Shown in pieces: positions 9,152 to 16,008 of a DNA stretch of 64,000 bases (the first letter of the stretch is position 1; each line of letters begins with the position of its first letter). The notes under the pieces are model-generated. The model made no database searches and was not told the origin of the DNA. It worked only from the letters and a program-made list of their open reading frames with translations. The stretch comes from Massilia sp. BJB1822 (lineage in GTDB: Bacteria; Pseudomonadota; Gammaproteobacteria; Burkholderiales; Burkholderiaceae_D). The stretch is taken from positions 186,001-250,000 of the forward strand of contig NZ_JABWEB010000003.1 in NCBI RefSeq assembly GCF_013369485.1. Reading direction: 5' to 3'. Both the position numbers and the translations under genes were made by a program.

Positions 9152-9835
9152 TCAGCCTCGTGCCACAAACGTTGTCATTGAGGACAGGGGGCGCTCGTCG
9201 AGGTCACAATTAAAGTCACCTTGCTGAGCCAAGCGAAACGCTGCAGCCACGTAGAGGGCGCTTCGCTCTCGTGGCCCCAACTGAGTTATTTCACCAAGGG
9301 TGGCTACCTCTCGCGCATGGACGAAGGTCCCCAGTTCCGTCATGTACGGCGCTAGCGCCGTCCCGCGGGCGGCAGACATCCATGCTATTGCTCTCTGCCA
9401 GTTCCACAGTCGTTGGGGATTTTGATTAAGGTACTGATGGTCAATGCAAAGGAGGTGTGCACCAGCGTGTTCGGCTGCGTCCGAGAGGAGTTGTAGTCGC
9501 GTTGTCGCCTCACCGTTCGCCTTGCTATTTCCATTCGAAACATGGTGCCATTGAACCGCCCCGTCTCGGTAACGTACTATCGCGTCAAACTTGACAGCCC
9601 CAAGCGCTGGGATTTCCAATTCAGGGGAATAGTCGACGTCAATCACGTCGGAGTCTGCTTCGGTGAGCACAAAGTGCTCGATACCCAAATCACTTCGGAT
9701 CACCCAGTCCCGATCTGTACGAGGGCTATACACATACCAAAGGGGAGAATTATGATGACCGCGCTGACCATAAGCAGACGCAAGCTTGCCGCGCAAACGA
9801 GTGCCTAATCGACCGGACTTCTTGCTGACGTTCAT
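9152..9835 (-). CDS. tnsA: TnsA-like endonuclease subunit, catalytic lysine apparently lost
   Basis: A 227-aa protein, first gene of the transposition operon and closest to the element end, which is the TnsA position. It has the TnsA-like fold signature E53 (DLGIEHFVL) and D84 (AVKFDAIVRY), followed 11 residues later by Q95-W-H97 where the family has (E/Q)-x-K. The catalytic Lys is therefore His in my alignment by eye. TnsA cuts the 5' ends to give cut-and-paste transposition; a dead copy would leave replicative cointegrates. A GGGAG Shine-Dalgarno precedes the ATG. The divergent sequence makes the family call moderate, but the context is strong. Confidence 0.72.
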   Translation of the reverse strand: MNVSKKSGRLGTRLRGKLASAYGQRGHHNSPLWYVYSPRTDRDWVIRSDLGIEHFVLTEADSDVIDVDYSPELEIPALGAVKFDAIVRYRDGAVQWHHVSNGNSKANGEATTRLQLLSDAAEHAGAHLLCIDHQYLNQNPQRLWNWQRAIAWMSAARGTALAPYMTELGTFVHAREVATLGEITQLGPRERSALYVAAAFRLAQQGDFNCDLDERPLSSMTTFVARG

Positions 9836-10023
9836 TACAAGCTCTCCCTATTAAAAGGGTGACTTCGAACACCAAGGCTAAACTAGCACACTTGAGCGAG
9901 TCAGGGGGAGCCATATAAAACGAAGCATTTTTCTGGTGGCAACAGGGGCGGTATCAAACTCTCGTATATGCCGAACGATCCATGGGGTAAAGCCAGACGT
10001 AAAGTGCCTGACGATAAACTAAC

Positions 10024-10163
10024 AAACTTCTGTCGTGGACCGACTTACAAACACTATTCTGTCGCACGCTCACGACAGAATAGTGTTACCCACAGAGTTG
10101 GCAAACTAGCCTTTCCCCCATGAAGTGAAAACAGTAGCGCACTAACACAATTCTGTCGGTGCA
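10024..10163. repeat. transposon end with four TnsB-type binding motifs, two forming a perfect palindrome
   Basis: Four copies of the core TTCTGTCG are seen. Three read on the plus strand (10029-10036, 10057-10064 and 10151-10158) and one is inverted (10073-10080). The middle two form a perfect inverted repeat, acactattctgtcg at 10051-10064 and its complement at 10073-10086, with an 8-base spacer. Read inward from the end, each unit is CGACAGAAT(A/T)GTG, close in form to the TnsB sites of Tn7. The last unit gives the terminal TGCACCGACAG. The rest of 9836-10163 holds no gene and should contain the promoter for the transposition operon. Confidence 0.7.
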
Positions 10164-10369
10164 CTTAGGACTTCACGCTTTGAGACGCCTGCCATGAGCA
10201 GGCGTTTTTTTTGGCTGGCGACGACGCGGTAGTGACTTCTGGCCCGGCCCTGCCCGAAGCGGCCGCCACGAAGATTTCGAATATGCCAATAGCTATTGCG
10301 AATCAGGCTGAAAACAACGCTCAATTCTGCTGCGCTCAACTGGTCAAACGGGAAAAGCTCAAGTTGCAT
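10142..10369 (-). pseudogene. short inovirus reading frame truncated by the transposon end
   Basis: The frame starts at an ATG at 10369 and codes for a charged, basic protein beginning MQLELFPFDQL. About 68 codons come from phage DNA. The last few residues (PTELC) are encoded by the terminal motif of the transposon, so the natural C-terminus is missing. I do not recognise the family. Length and position downstream of the RHH gene fit a small accessory or regulatory phage protein. No good Shine-Dalgarno is visible, so expression is uncertain. Confidence 0.45.
10183..10212 (+). terminator. rho-independent-type hairpin followed by T run
   Basis: Perfect 8-bp arms acgcctgc and gcaggcgt surround a catga loop and are followed by seven or more T on the plus strand. 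It would stop plus-strand transcription coming out of the transposon or the phage. It lies inside the truncated minus-strand reading frame, so it may be a chance coding pattern, but the geometry is that of a terminator. Confidence 0.5.
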
Positions 10370-10557
10370 TCACGCAATATTAATGCAGCGGTATAGGTTT
10401 TTGCCACCCCCGCACCGCCAAAAGTCATCGATACAAAAAGTGCTGCAGCAGATCGAAGTTTGAAATGTTTTGCAGAGCGCGGGGTGCTGCGTTGGCATGC
10501 TGGCTGCGGTGGCCGCATTCACAGGGTACGGACTGACCCGCGCTGAAGGTCTACATG

Positions 10558-10601
10558 GGCCTTGCAGCCCATACCCCGCTACTATTGGAGGCTACAAGGC
10601 C
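10558..10601. repeat. long inverted repeat after the RHH gene, candidate phage origin or terminator stem
   Basis: Arms ggccttgcagcc (10558-10569) and ggctacaaggcc (10590-10601) pair at 11 of 12 positions around a 20-base loop. The stem sits 4 bp beyond the RHH stop in the roughly 235-bp gene-free stretch 10370-10605. Filamentous phages carry replication-origin and packaging hairpins in such intergenic regions. There is no T run after it on the minus strand, so an origin or packaging role is more likely than termination. Confidence 0.4.
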
Positions 10602-10605
10602 GATG

Positions 10606-10875
10606 CTAGCGTTGCCGTAAAAGCTGTTGGCGCAATAGCCTTTCTATCACCTGGTCTTTCGTGACGTCCTTAAATTTGACGAACTTGGTCAAGCCGTCGA
10701 AAAGCTCCTTTGGTATCTCTACCGTCAAAGGAACAAAGCCGGATTCCGCCAGGCGCTCACGCCGGTTGCGTTGGCGTTCGGCATTCGATTTGGCTTTGCC
10801 AGTACTGGGCCGGCCCTTACCACGCTTGAAGCCGCCCAACAAATCGATGGTGCGATTGTTTTCTGCCTGCCTCAT
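10606..10875 (-). CDS. small basic ribbon-helix-helix-like phage protein
   Basis: An 89-aa protein with a basic N-terminal half (GKAKSNAERQRNRRERLAES) and a C-terminal segment, FVPLTVEIPKELFDGLTKF, that reads like a beta strand followed by two helices, as in ribbon-helix-helix DNA-binding proteins. It follows the secretin gene by about 30 bp on the same strand with a GGGAG Shine-Dalgarno. In filamentous phages a small DNA-binding protein here could regulate the late genes or the switch to single-strand synthesis; that role is inference. The start at 10875 is the only good ATG. Confidence 0.55.
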   Translation of the reverse strand: MRQAENNRTIDLLGGFKRGKGRPSTGKAKSNAERQRNRRERLAESGFVPLTVEIPKELFDGLTKFVKFKDVTKDQVIERLLRQQLLRQR

Positions 10876-10908
10876 ATTCAGCTCCCTATTTTCCGTTACA
10901 AGTCACGA

Positions 10909-12162
10909 TTAATCAGTGCTGGCAACCTTGGCACTCAGCACAAGCACGAGGTCGGAGTTGGCGGCATTGTTCGACTTGCTGCCCCAGGACGCGGGAAGAA
11001 ACGGCCAGCGCGTCGATGACTCGGTTTTTTGCGAACCATTCAGACCGCCAATCAGCAGCACCTCGCCATCGGCAACTGTCACCGTAGTTTTGACCTGGCG
11101 CTTAATCAGTGTGGGCGAATTAGTCACGCCGGTAATGGTTTCTTTGAAGTTGCTGATCTGGCCGTCCACCAGCAATCGTATCTTGCCGTTGCCCAGCACC
11201 TTGGGCGTGACGTCAACGATGACGCCGGAAGGGCGGTACACGATGTTTTGCACCGCATTGCCGGAGTTGTCTTTGCCGGTGCTGCTGACAGTAGGCGTTT
11301 CGTCGCCGACGCTCAGCACCAGCTTTTCGTAATCATCGCCGACCACCCTGCTATTCGAAATCTGCTTAAAGCGGCTGTCCGTGTTCAGCGCATCAATCAC
11401 CAGCTGGAAATTGGTGTTGCGCAGGCTGATAGCCGATGACGATGCTACCGTGCCGAGCTGCGCGCCAAGCCTGGCCCCCAGCACCGAGGCGATTACAGAA
11501 ATGCCTCGATTGCCATTGCTGGTATCGGTCACCTCGACCCAGGAAGCGGACACGTCCACCAGCTTGGGCAATGAATCGACCGATGCAAGCAGGGCCATCA
11601 TCTTCTCGACCTCGGACGCCGTTCCCGTCAGCACCACATTAGGACCAGCAGATGTAACCGACTTTGAGCTGTAAATTGCCTGTAGCACGGTGGTCAGAAA
11701 GTCGCCCGTTCGATTTACGGGCCGGTACACAGCGGTCTGTAGTTCGACAGGCGGCACGACAGCGATATCGCGGCCGGGACGGGCGGATTGCAATCGGGCC
11801 AGCTCGATATCGCCAACGGTACGTTTTTCCAACGGTAGCTCCAACGGCTCCTTTGCAGGTTTCGCCAGGCCGAGATAGTAGACGCCACCTTTTTCAGAAA
11901 CAGAAATACCCTGCTGCTCCAGCACCCCCTCAACAAAGGCAGGCAACTGCGAATCGTCCATGCTGGCGACGCTGATGCTCACTTTTTTGTCGCCGGCAAG
12001 CAGCTCTGGCGCCATCACGTAGTCACGGCGAAGCAAGGCTTTAAAGGTGGCCTGCGCAAAGGTGGCGATCGGCACACCATTGAAATCGAGCGTAACAGGT
12101 TTCGCACTGGCAGCGCCCGCCAGAACCGATAACACGATCCACAGCGCGATTTTCTTGCTCAT
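10909..12162 (-). CDS. inovirus secretin (pIV-like) for virion export
   Basis: About 417 aa from the ATG at 12162 (MSKKIALWIVLSVLAG), whose ATGA overlaps the zot stop. A cleavable signal peptide ends near SAKPVTLDF. N-terminal N0/N1-type domains (residues about 20-180) are followed by a secretin core with the typical C-terminal pattern VLLIGGLNGSQKTESSTRWP. It forms the outer-membrane channel through which filamentous virions leave and is homologous to type II and III secretion secretins. Presence of its own secretin means the phage does not depend on a host secretin. Confidence 0.9.
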   Translation of the reverse strand: MSKKIALWIVLSVLAGAASAKPVTLDFNGVPIATFAQATFKALLRRDYVMAPELLAGDKKVSISVASMDDSQLPAFVEGVLEQQGISVSEKGGVYYLGLAKPAKEPLELPLEKRTVGDIELARLQSARPGRDIAVVPPVELQTAVYRPVNRTGDFLTTVLQAIYSSKSVTSAGPNVVLTGTASEVEKMMALLASVDSLPKLVDVSASWVEVTDTSNGNRGISVIASVLGARLGAQLGTVASSSAISLRNTNFQLVIDALNTDSRFKQISNSRVVGDDYEKLVLSVGDETPTVSSTGKDNSGNAVQNIVYRPSGVIVDVTPKVLGNGKIRLLVDGQISNFKETITGVTNSPTLIKRQVKTTVTVADGEVLLIGGLNGSQKTESSTRWPFLPASWGSKSNNAANSDLVLVLSAKVASTD

Positions 12163-13301
12163 TGCGCCCTCACCCACACCGTTGGCGAAATTTGCGCCTC
12201 AAAGCCGTTCTGACCTTTGCGCAGACGAATTGGAAGCACCACCTGCCCATCGGACAGAACCACGGATTGGCGGCCACCATCTTGAATGACGCCCACAATC
12301 TTCGGATTATCGGCAAACGCTGTCGGTTCGCTCGCATTGGCGACGGCCTGCTGCGCGCCTGGCGTATACATTTTGGATGCTGCGTAGCCGAGAGCGCAGC
12401 CGAGCAGGAGCGCCATGGCGAGAAATTTACTCATATGCTTAGACACAGGTTTAGGTGGAAGGGTGCGCGGCCGCAAAAGCACCGCATCGATGTTCTGAGG
12501 CCGAACCGGGCCGACGAAGGAAAGCGGGATGCCGACCCTGGCCGACAAATGCCAGGCTGATAGCAAAGAGTGCGTGCCGTGCGGGTAGCTGTCCGAAAAT
12601 ACCTGCGTCGTGTTGTAAGCGTTATTCAGATCGTCACCGCGGAATACCCAGCGATCCGCAACCAGGCCATCCGGCAACGACCCAAGCCGCACAACACCAA
12701 TGTGGACACGAGGCAGATTTCCATTCGTGGCACCGGCAGTCAACAACTTGATCGCCGCGCTTACCATCGGCACCTTCATGCGATCAAGGCGGTTCAGACG
12801 CACAACATACTCAAGCAGACTATCCCGCAATTGCTTATCGACCTGCGAAATGTTCTGCATGATGAAGAAGATGTCCCAACCGTATTTGCGTGCGTGAATC
12901 GCCCACTCCAACAGCTCTGCCCTACCCTTATCCTGAAAATTGCGCGTGTTCAGCCACGAGCCGCACTCATCCAAAACCAGCGCGCCATTATGGGATTCAT
13001 CAAAGCCTTTGAGCAGCTTGGGTGAAGGAGCAATCGCGGTAATGCCATCCCGGCCGTGCCGCAAGATCGGATCAAAGGAAACATACCTATTGCCGCTCCC
13101 GATCATGTACAGATCCACGGCCGCAGGCTTATCGGGAATACGCAAGACAGCGGATTTGTCACGCTCTGGCATCAAGTGTTCAAGGAACAAATCACAGTTC
13201 GTCGCCACTCGTTTTCCGGCGCGCAAGTAGCGGCGAATCTGGTCAATTGCAGCCTTGCCTTTGCCGCTACCGAGCTTACCCGTGATCGCGTAGACTGCCA
13301 T
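12159..13301 (-). CDS. zot: Zot-domain assembly ATPase (pI-like)
   Basis: About 380 aa from the ATG at 13301 (MAVYAITGKLGSGKGK). The Walker A motif GKLGSGKG is at the N-terminus and a Walker B-like stretch, NGALVLDECGSWL, follows near residue 100. A single membrane segment (FLAMALLLGCALGYAASKM, about residue 285) separates the cytoplasmic ATPase from a periplasmic tail. In inoviruses this inner-membrane motor drives assembly and extrusion with the secretin. The start overlaps the preceding 57-aa gene by 26 bp. Confidence 0.92.
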   Translation of the reverse strand: MAVYAITGKLGSGKGKAAIDQIRRYLRAGKRVATNCDLFLEHLMPERDKSAVLRIPDKPAAVDLYMIGSGNRYVSFDPILRHGRDGITAIAPSPKLLKGFDESHNGALVLDECGSWLNTRNFQDKGRAELLEWAIHARKYGWDIFFIMQNISQVDKQLRDSLLEYVVRLNRLDRMKVPMVSAAIKLLTAGATNGNLPRVHIGVVRLGSLPDGLVADRWVFRGDDLNNAYNTTQVFSDSYPHGTHSLLSAWHLSARVGIPLSFVGPVRPQNIDAVLLRPRTLPPKPVSKHMSKFLAMALLLGCALGYAASKMYTPGAQQAVANASEPTAFADNPKIVGVIQDGGRQSVVLSDGQVVLPIRLRKGQNGFEAQISPTVWVRAQ

Positions 13302-13449
13302 CGCTCTCACCCTTTTCCGACTTGGCGGTCTGCCGTGCCTTAGCAATAAAATCATCCGGCAAATCAGCGGCAATGAAAAACCAGATGAAAATCAGGATGC
13401 AGAGGAACACAATCCCCAACAGAAGAAGCTCACGGCTAAAAACGTTCAT
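13276..13449 (-). CDS. 57-aa single-pass membrane protein between pVI-like and Zot genes
   Basis: The ATG at 13449 overlaps the stop of the upstream DUF2523 gene as ATGA, and its end overlaps the zot start. The protein begins MNVFSRELLLLGIVFLCI, has one long hydrophobic segment (residues 8-28) and a charged C-terminal tail. It is probably a minor virion or assembly membrane protein. No family is recognised. The tight coupling on both sides supports it being real. Confidence 0.6.
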   Translation of the reverse strand: MNVFSRELLLLGIVFLCILIFIWFFIAADLPDDFIAKARQTAKSEKGESDGSLRDHG

Positions 13450-13775
13450 ATCGTTTTGCTCCACAGCGAAAGAATGCTGACCTTCCATTTGTACAGCTCG
13501 CACAGCGACCAGAACACAACATAGGCCGAGAGCATGGCCGCACTGTGCGGAGAAATAACCATTGAAACGCCAGCGCCAAACATCGGGCCGATACCTGCTG
13601 CTGCGGTGACTGCCGTTGCGATGATCGCTCGCGTGGCAGCGTAGAGGCCGACGAAAAGGGCCGTCACGGCGGCAGCTATAGCCAGCGTAATAGCTACGCG
13701 CTGAGTGATGTACTTCGCAAGGAAGGTAACGATTCCTGCGAACAGATTGACGATTAAGGTGGCAAGTAATGGCAT
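13446..13775 (-). CDS. DUF2523-family inovirus membrane protein (pVI-like)
   Basis: A 109-aa hydrophobic protein with three candidate membrane segments (residues about 5-22, 27-55 and 75-95). DUF2523 proteins lie between the adsorption protein and Zot in many inoviruses and are thought to be the pVI equivalent at the virion end. The position here is the same. It lies 6 bp downstream of the adsorption protein gene. Confidence 0.8.
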   Translation of the reverse strand: MPLLATLIVNLFAGIVTFLAKYITQRVAITLAIAAAVTALFVGLYAATRAIIATAVTAAAGIGPMFGAGVSMVISPHSAAMLSAYVVFWSLCELYKWKVSILSLWSKTI

Positions 13776-13781
13776 ATCGAC

Positions 13782-15050
13782 TCACGAAACAGGTTTGGCG
13801 GTAGCCCTCGACACCATCGACATAATGGCGAAGGCAAACAGGAAGGACCACAGCAGCTCAAACATCAAGGCAAAAAGACTAATCCGGCTACAGATATCAA
13901 CGGTCCATTGACCAGGGATGAAAGGAAGGCCCACGGTGGGATTTGTGCAAGCGCCGCCTGGGATCTGCAAACCCCAGCCGAGCGAGGTATCTTTGCCGTC
14001 CTCAGCGACTGCATCATCCAACCCCTTGCCCCGGCCAGGCCCAAGGCCATTCAGCAGATCGGCCAACGGCTTAAAGGTATCCCCTACTCCCGGCGTTCCT
14101 GCCTCATTGATGGCACATGGTGGCTGACCTGGCGCACCACACCTGGCCTGCGTATCACCGGGGCCGGGGTTGGAGCCATTACCGTTACCGTTGCCATTAC
14201 CGGGATTTGTGCCGGGATTAGTCCCTGGATTCGTACCGGGGTTGGTGCCGGGATTAGTGCCAGGATTCGTACCTGGGTTTGTTCCTGGGTTTGTTCCTGG
14301 GTTTGTTCCTGGGTTTGTTCCTGGGTTGGTGCCGGGATTAGTGCCAGGATCGGTACCTGGATTTGTACCTGGATTTGTGCCTGGATTTGACGGATCAGTC
14401 AAAGGCGGACCAGTGTACTTTGGTTTCTCTTCCGGATTTTGCGATTCACCGCATTTCGTTCCGTCAACCTGAACCATGTGAACACTGCACTTTGACAACC
14501 AAAGGCGTGAGTCAATAGCCTCATCATAATCAGAGCAGCTATTAACCACATCAACCGCAGCCGTGCAACCGTCGATACAAAATCGCGGCGAAGGTGGAGT
14601 TGAAAAAGCCTTGTCTGGGTAGATTCGTTGAACAATTTGATTAGTGAGCTTGTCGTAGTAGGCCGTAGGAATTTTGAAGGTACCCGCTTCATCGCCTCTG
14701 ACACATTCAGCGCGAACACATTGCTGACCTGGCGGCTTACTGGGATCTGCTCCGACATATCGCGGTGACGAACAATCGTCGGGCGCCCAAGCAAAACCTA
14801 AAATGGAATTCGCAAGGTCATAGGGCCGATAGACCAAGTACGACCGCCCAGGAATAAATTCCGACACCTCATTGCCAGAAAAATCAGTACAGGGCTTCTT
14901 AACTCCCCCGCCCCATATATCCTTCACAAGACTTGCGCAATCATTGTAGGAAACTATCTTGTTGCCGAATTGGCCACCCAACATGTACTTCCCACCAGCA
15001 GCAGACACATCGAATGACAGCAACGCGAAGAGTAGAAAAAGAAATCGCAT
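13782..15050 (-). CDS. inovirus adsorption protein (pIII/minor coat), with NPGT repeat linker
   Basis: About 422 aa from the ATG at 15050 (MRFLFLLFALLSF), which has a GAGGG Shine-Dalgarno and an N-terminal signal peptide. A Cys-rich N-terminal domain (residues about 20-190, with CSSPRY, CVRAECVRG, CIDGC) is followed by roughly 16 copies of NPGT/DPGT, a GNGNG stretch, a second Cys-containing region and a C-terminal membrane anchor (ISLFALMFELLWSFLFAFA). This is the layout of filamentous phage receptor-binding proteins, where a flexible linker joins the receptor domain to the virion tip. Confidence 0.85.
   Translation of the reverse strand: MRFLFLLFALLSFDVSAAGGKYMLGGQFGNKIVSYNDCASLVKDIWGGGVKKPCTDFSGNEVSEFIPGRSYLVYRPYDLANSILGFAWAPDDCSSPRYVGADPSKPPGQQCVRAECVRGDEAGTFKIPTAYYDKLTNQIVQRIYPDKAFSTPPSPRFCIDGCTAAVDVVNSCSDYDEAIDSRLWLSKCSVHMVQVDGTKCGESQNPEEKPKYTGPPLTDPSNPGTNPGTNPGTDPGTNPGTNPGTNPGTNPGTNPGTNPGTNPGTNPGTNPGTNPGTNPGTNPGNGNGNGNGSNPGPGDTQARCGAPGQPPCAINEAGTPGVGDTFKPLADLLNGLGPGRGKGLDDAVAEDGKDTSLGWGLQIPGGACTNPTVGLPFIPGQWTVDICSRISLFALMFELLWSFLFAFAIMSMVSRATAKPVS
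14200..14392 (-). repeat. 12-bp tandem repeat coding for NPGT in the adsorption protein
   Basis: About 16 tandem 12-bp units, with four or more consecutive units nearly identical (tgttcctgggtt at about 14277-14325), code for Asn-Pro-Gly-Thr. The near-identical core should be prone to slippage in steps of four residues without a frameshift, so linker length may vary between phage isolates. Confidence 0.85.
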
Positions 15051-15062
15051 GACTTCCCTCAA

Positions 15063-15092
15063 ATGAAAATGGGGCGCTACGAAACGCCCCAT
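15063..15092 (-). terminator. rho-independent terminator after the major coat gene
   Basis: Perfect 8-bp arms atggggcg (15069-15076) and cgccccat (15085-15092) with an 8-base loop are followed on the minus strand by TTTTCATTT. It lies between the major coat gene and the adsorption gene, the usual place for the central terminator that keeps coat protein mRNA abundant. Confidence 0.75.
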
Positions 15093-15112
15093 GTACCTTC
15101 ACGCCACGTGGC

Positions 15113-15328
15113 TTAGCCTGCTTTGCTAAAGGCTTTCTTCATCATGCGAATGCCCCAGAAGCCACCAGCCACCAGCACCGCGACGCCGAATGCAGCGGTA
15201 ATGTAAGTCTGAGCAGTTGCGCTCAGTGCGGTGATTGCTGCCACGCCTGGATCGGTATCAGCAAAAGCGGCGCCGGAAAATGCTGCGGCGGCGACGGCCA
15301 GCAGGCCGTGTTTGATTTTTTGAGTCAT
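15113..15328 (-). CDS. inovirus major coat protein (pVIII-like)
   Basis: About 71 aa. The second ATG (15328) has AAGGA at proper distance; the first is at 15334. A signal peptide (MTQKIKHGLLAVAAAAFSGA, cut after AFA) is followed by an acidic N-terminus (DTDPG), a membrane helix (TYITAAFGVAVLVAGGFWG) and a basic C-terminus (MMKKAFSKAG) that would contact the phage DNA. This is the classic major coat layout. The strong terminator downstream fits high expression. Confidence 0.9.
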   Translation of the reverse strand: MTQKIKHGLLAVAAAAFSGAAFADTDPGVAAITALSATAQTYITAAFGVAVLVAGGFWGIRMMKKAFSKAG

Positions 15329-15390
15329 GGTCATAGTCCTTGAAGTAGAAGGCCAAAAGTAAGATCGCGGTTGGCCGATCCCGCGAAATG

Positions 15391-15498
15391 CTATTCCAGC
15401 ACCTCGACCGCTCTACGCATGATGCGCAACAATGCACCGGCGGCATATCCAAGCCCGAAGGCAGTCAAGCAACAAGCGACAGTTTGTGCAGTAGTCAT
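15391..15498 (-). CDS. 35-aa inovirus membrane peptide (third of three tiny overlapping genes)
   Basis: The ATG at 15498 overlaps the upstream stop (ATGA). The peptide starts MTTAQTVACCLTAFGLGYAA and ends with a basic-acidic tail RIMRRAVEVLE. One membrane helix is expected. By size and position it may be a pVII/pIX-type virion tip protein. No database family is recognised. Confidence 0.6.
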   Translation of the reverse strand: MTTAQTVACCLTAFGLGYAAGALLRIMRRAVEVLE

Positions 15499-15602
15499 TT
15501 GTGATCTAGGATGCGGTGAATGATGTACTTGGCCAGGTAGACGATGCCAACAAACAGCCCCGTCGCCAGCAAGGTGGGAAGCAATGCGCCCAATAGCTTC
15601 AT
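15495..15602 (-). CDS. 35-aa inovirus membrane peptide (second of three)
   Basis: The ATG at 15602 overlaps the preceding stop and its own TGA overlaps the next start. It begins MKLLGALLPTLLATGLFVGI, with one hydrophobic helix and a basic C-terminus (HRILDHK). It is probably a minor virion tip or assembly protein. Coupled overlaps on both sides make it likely to be translated. Confidence 0.6.
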   Translation of the reverse strand: MKLLGALLPTLLATGLFVGIVYLAKYIIHRILDHK

Positions 15603-15685
15603 CGCTGCCCTCCCGCTATCCAGCCCAGCGCGAAGCAGACAACAATCAGGCAGCCGATGAAGATTTCAGGCGAGATTGCGTCCAT
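15599..15685 (-). CDS. 28-aa inovirus membrane peptide (first of three)
   Basis: It starts at an ATG at 15685, just after the ssDNA-binding protein gene, and overlaps the next small gene. The sequence MDAISPEIFIGCLIVVCF continues to a single membrane helix with a short GGQR end. Size and position fit a pVII/pIX-like tip protein. Confidence 0.55.
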   Translation of the reverse strand: MDAISPEIFIGCLIVVCFALGWIAGGQR

Positions 15686-15690
15686 GGATA

Positions 15691-16008
15691 TCACGCGCCT
15701 TTAACGTCCTTGATGGCCTGCACGGGCTTGACGCCGATGACCTTCTGCTGCATGCCCTTGCTGCCGCTGCTCTCCATGACGATGGACAGCTCAGCGATGA
15801 ACGGGTAGGTCAGGTGCTTGAGGCCTTCGACAATCGAAGCGTCCTTGCATTTCATCGCTTCGGTGCACATGCCGAACGCGTTTTCGCTTTCCTTAAGGTT
15901 CACTTCCACGAACAGCGTGCCGCTGTCGATCTGCTTCCCGTCATCCATACGGCCACGGAACATCTTGGCGCCCCGGATCGTTGCTTGTGCTTTCATTTCC
16001 ATCGTCAT
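15691..16008 (-). CDS. inovirus ssDNA-binding protein (pV-like)
   Basis: A 105-aa soluble protein directly after the rep gene (its start overlaps the rep stop). The sequence is rich in alternating hydrophobic and charged residues, as expected for a small OB-fold-like protein (ATIRGAKMFRGRMDDGKQID, then TLFVEVNLKESE). In filamentous phages pV coats the new single strand and stops conversion to double-stranded form. The family call is from position, size and composition. Confidence 0.65.
   Translation of the reverse strand: MTMEMKAQATIRGAKMFRGRMDDGKQIDSGTLFVEVNLKESENAFGMCTEAMKCKDASIVEGLKHLTYPFIAELSIVMESSGSKGMQQKVIGVKPVQAIKDVKGA

Larger units (their letters stand above)
1..10163. mobile_element. 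Tn7-like transposon (one end and part of the cargo; far end outside window)
   Basis: The element contains tnsA-tniA-tniB-tniQ, a tyrosine-recombinase-like gene and hamA-hamB cargo, all on the minus strand. The right boundary is placed at about 10163 from repeated transposase-binding motifs and from the point where a phage reading frame is cut. The outermost sequence read inward starts TGCACCGACAGAATTG, which resembles the Tn7 arrangement of a short terminal sequence followed by an ACA(A/G)AATAGT motif. The left end is not in the window, so length, cargo and target duplication cannot be stated. A cargo of defence genes is typical of Tn7-like elements. Confidence 0.75.

Noticed and set aside
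14200..14392. Tandem repeats considered as a CRISPR array
   Set aside because: The 12-bp units have no spacers and code in frame for NPGT in the adsorption protein.
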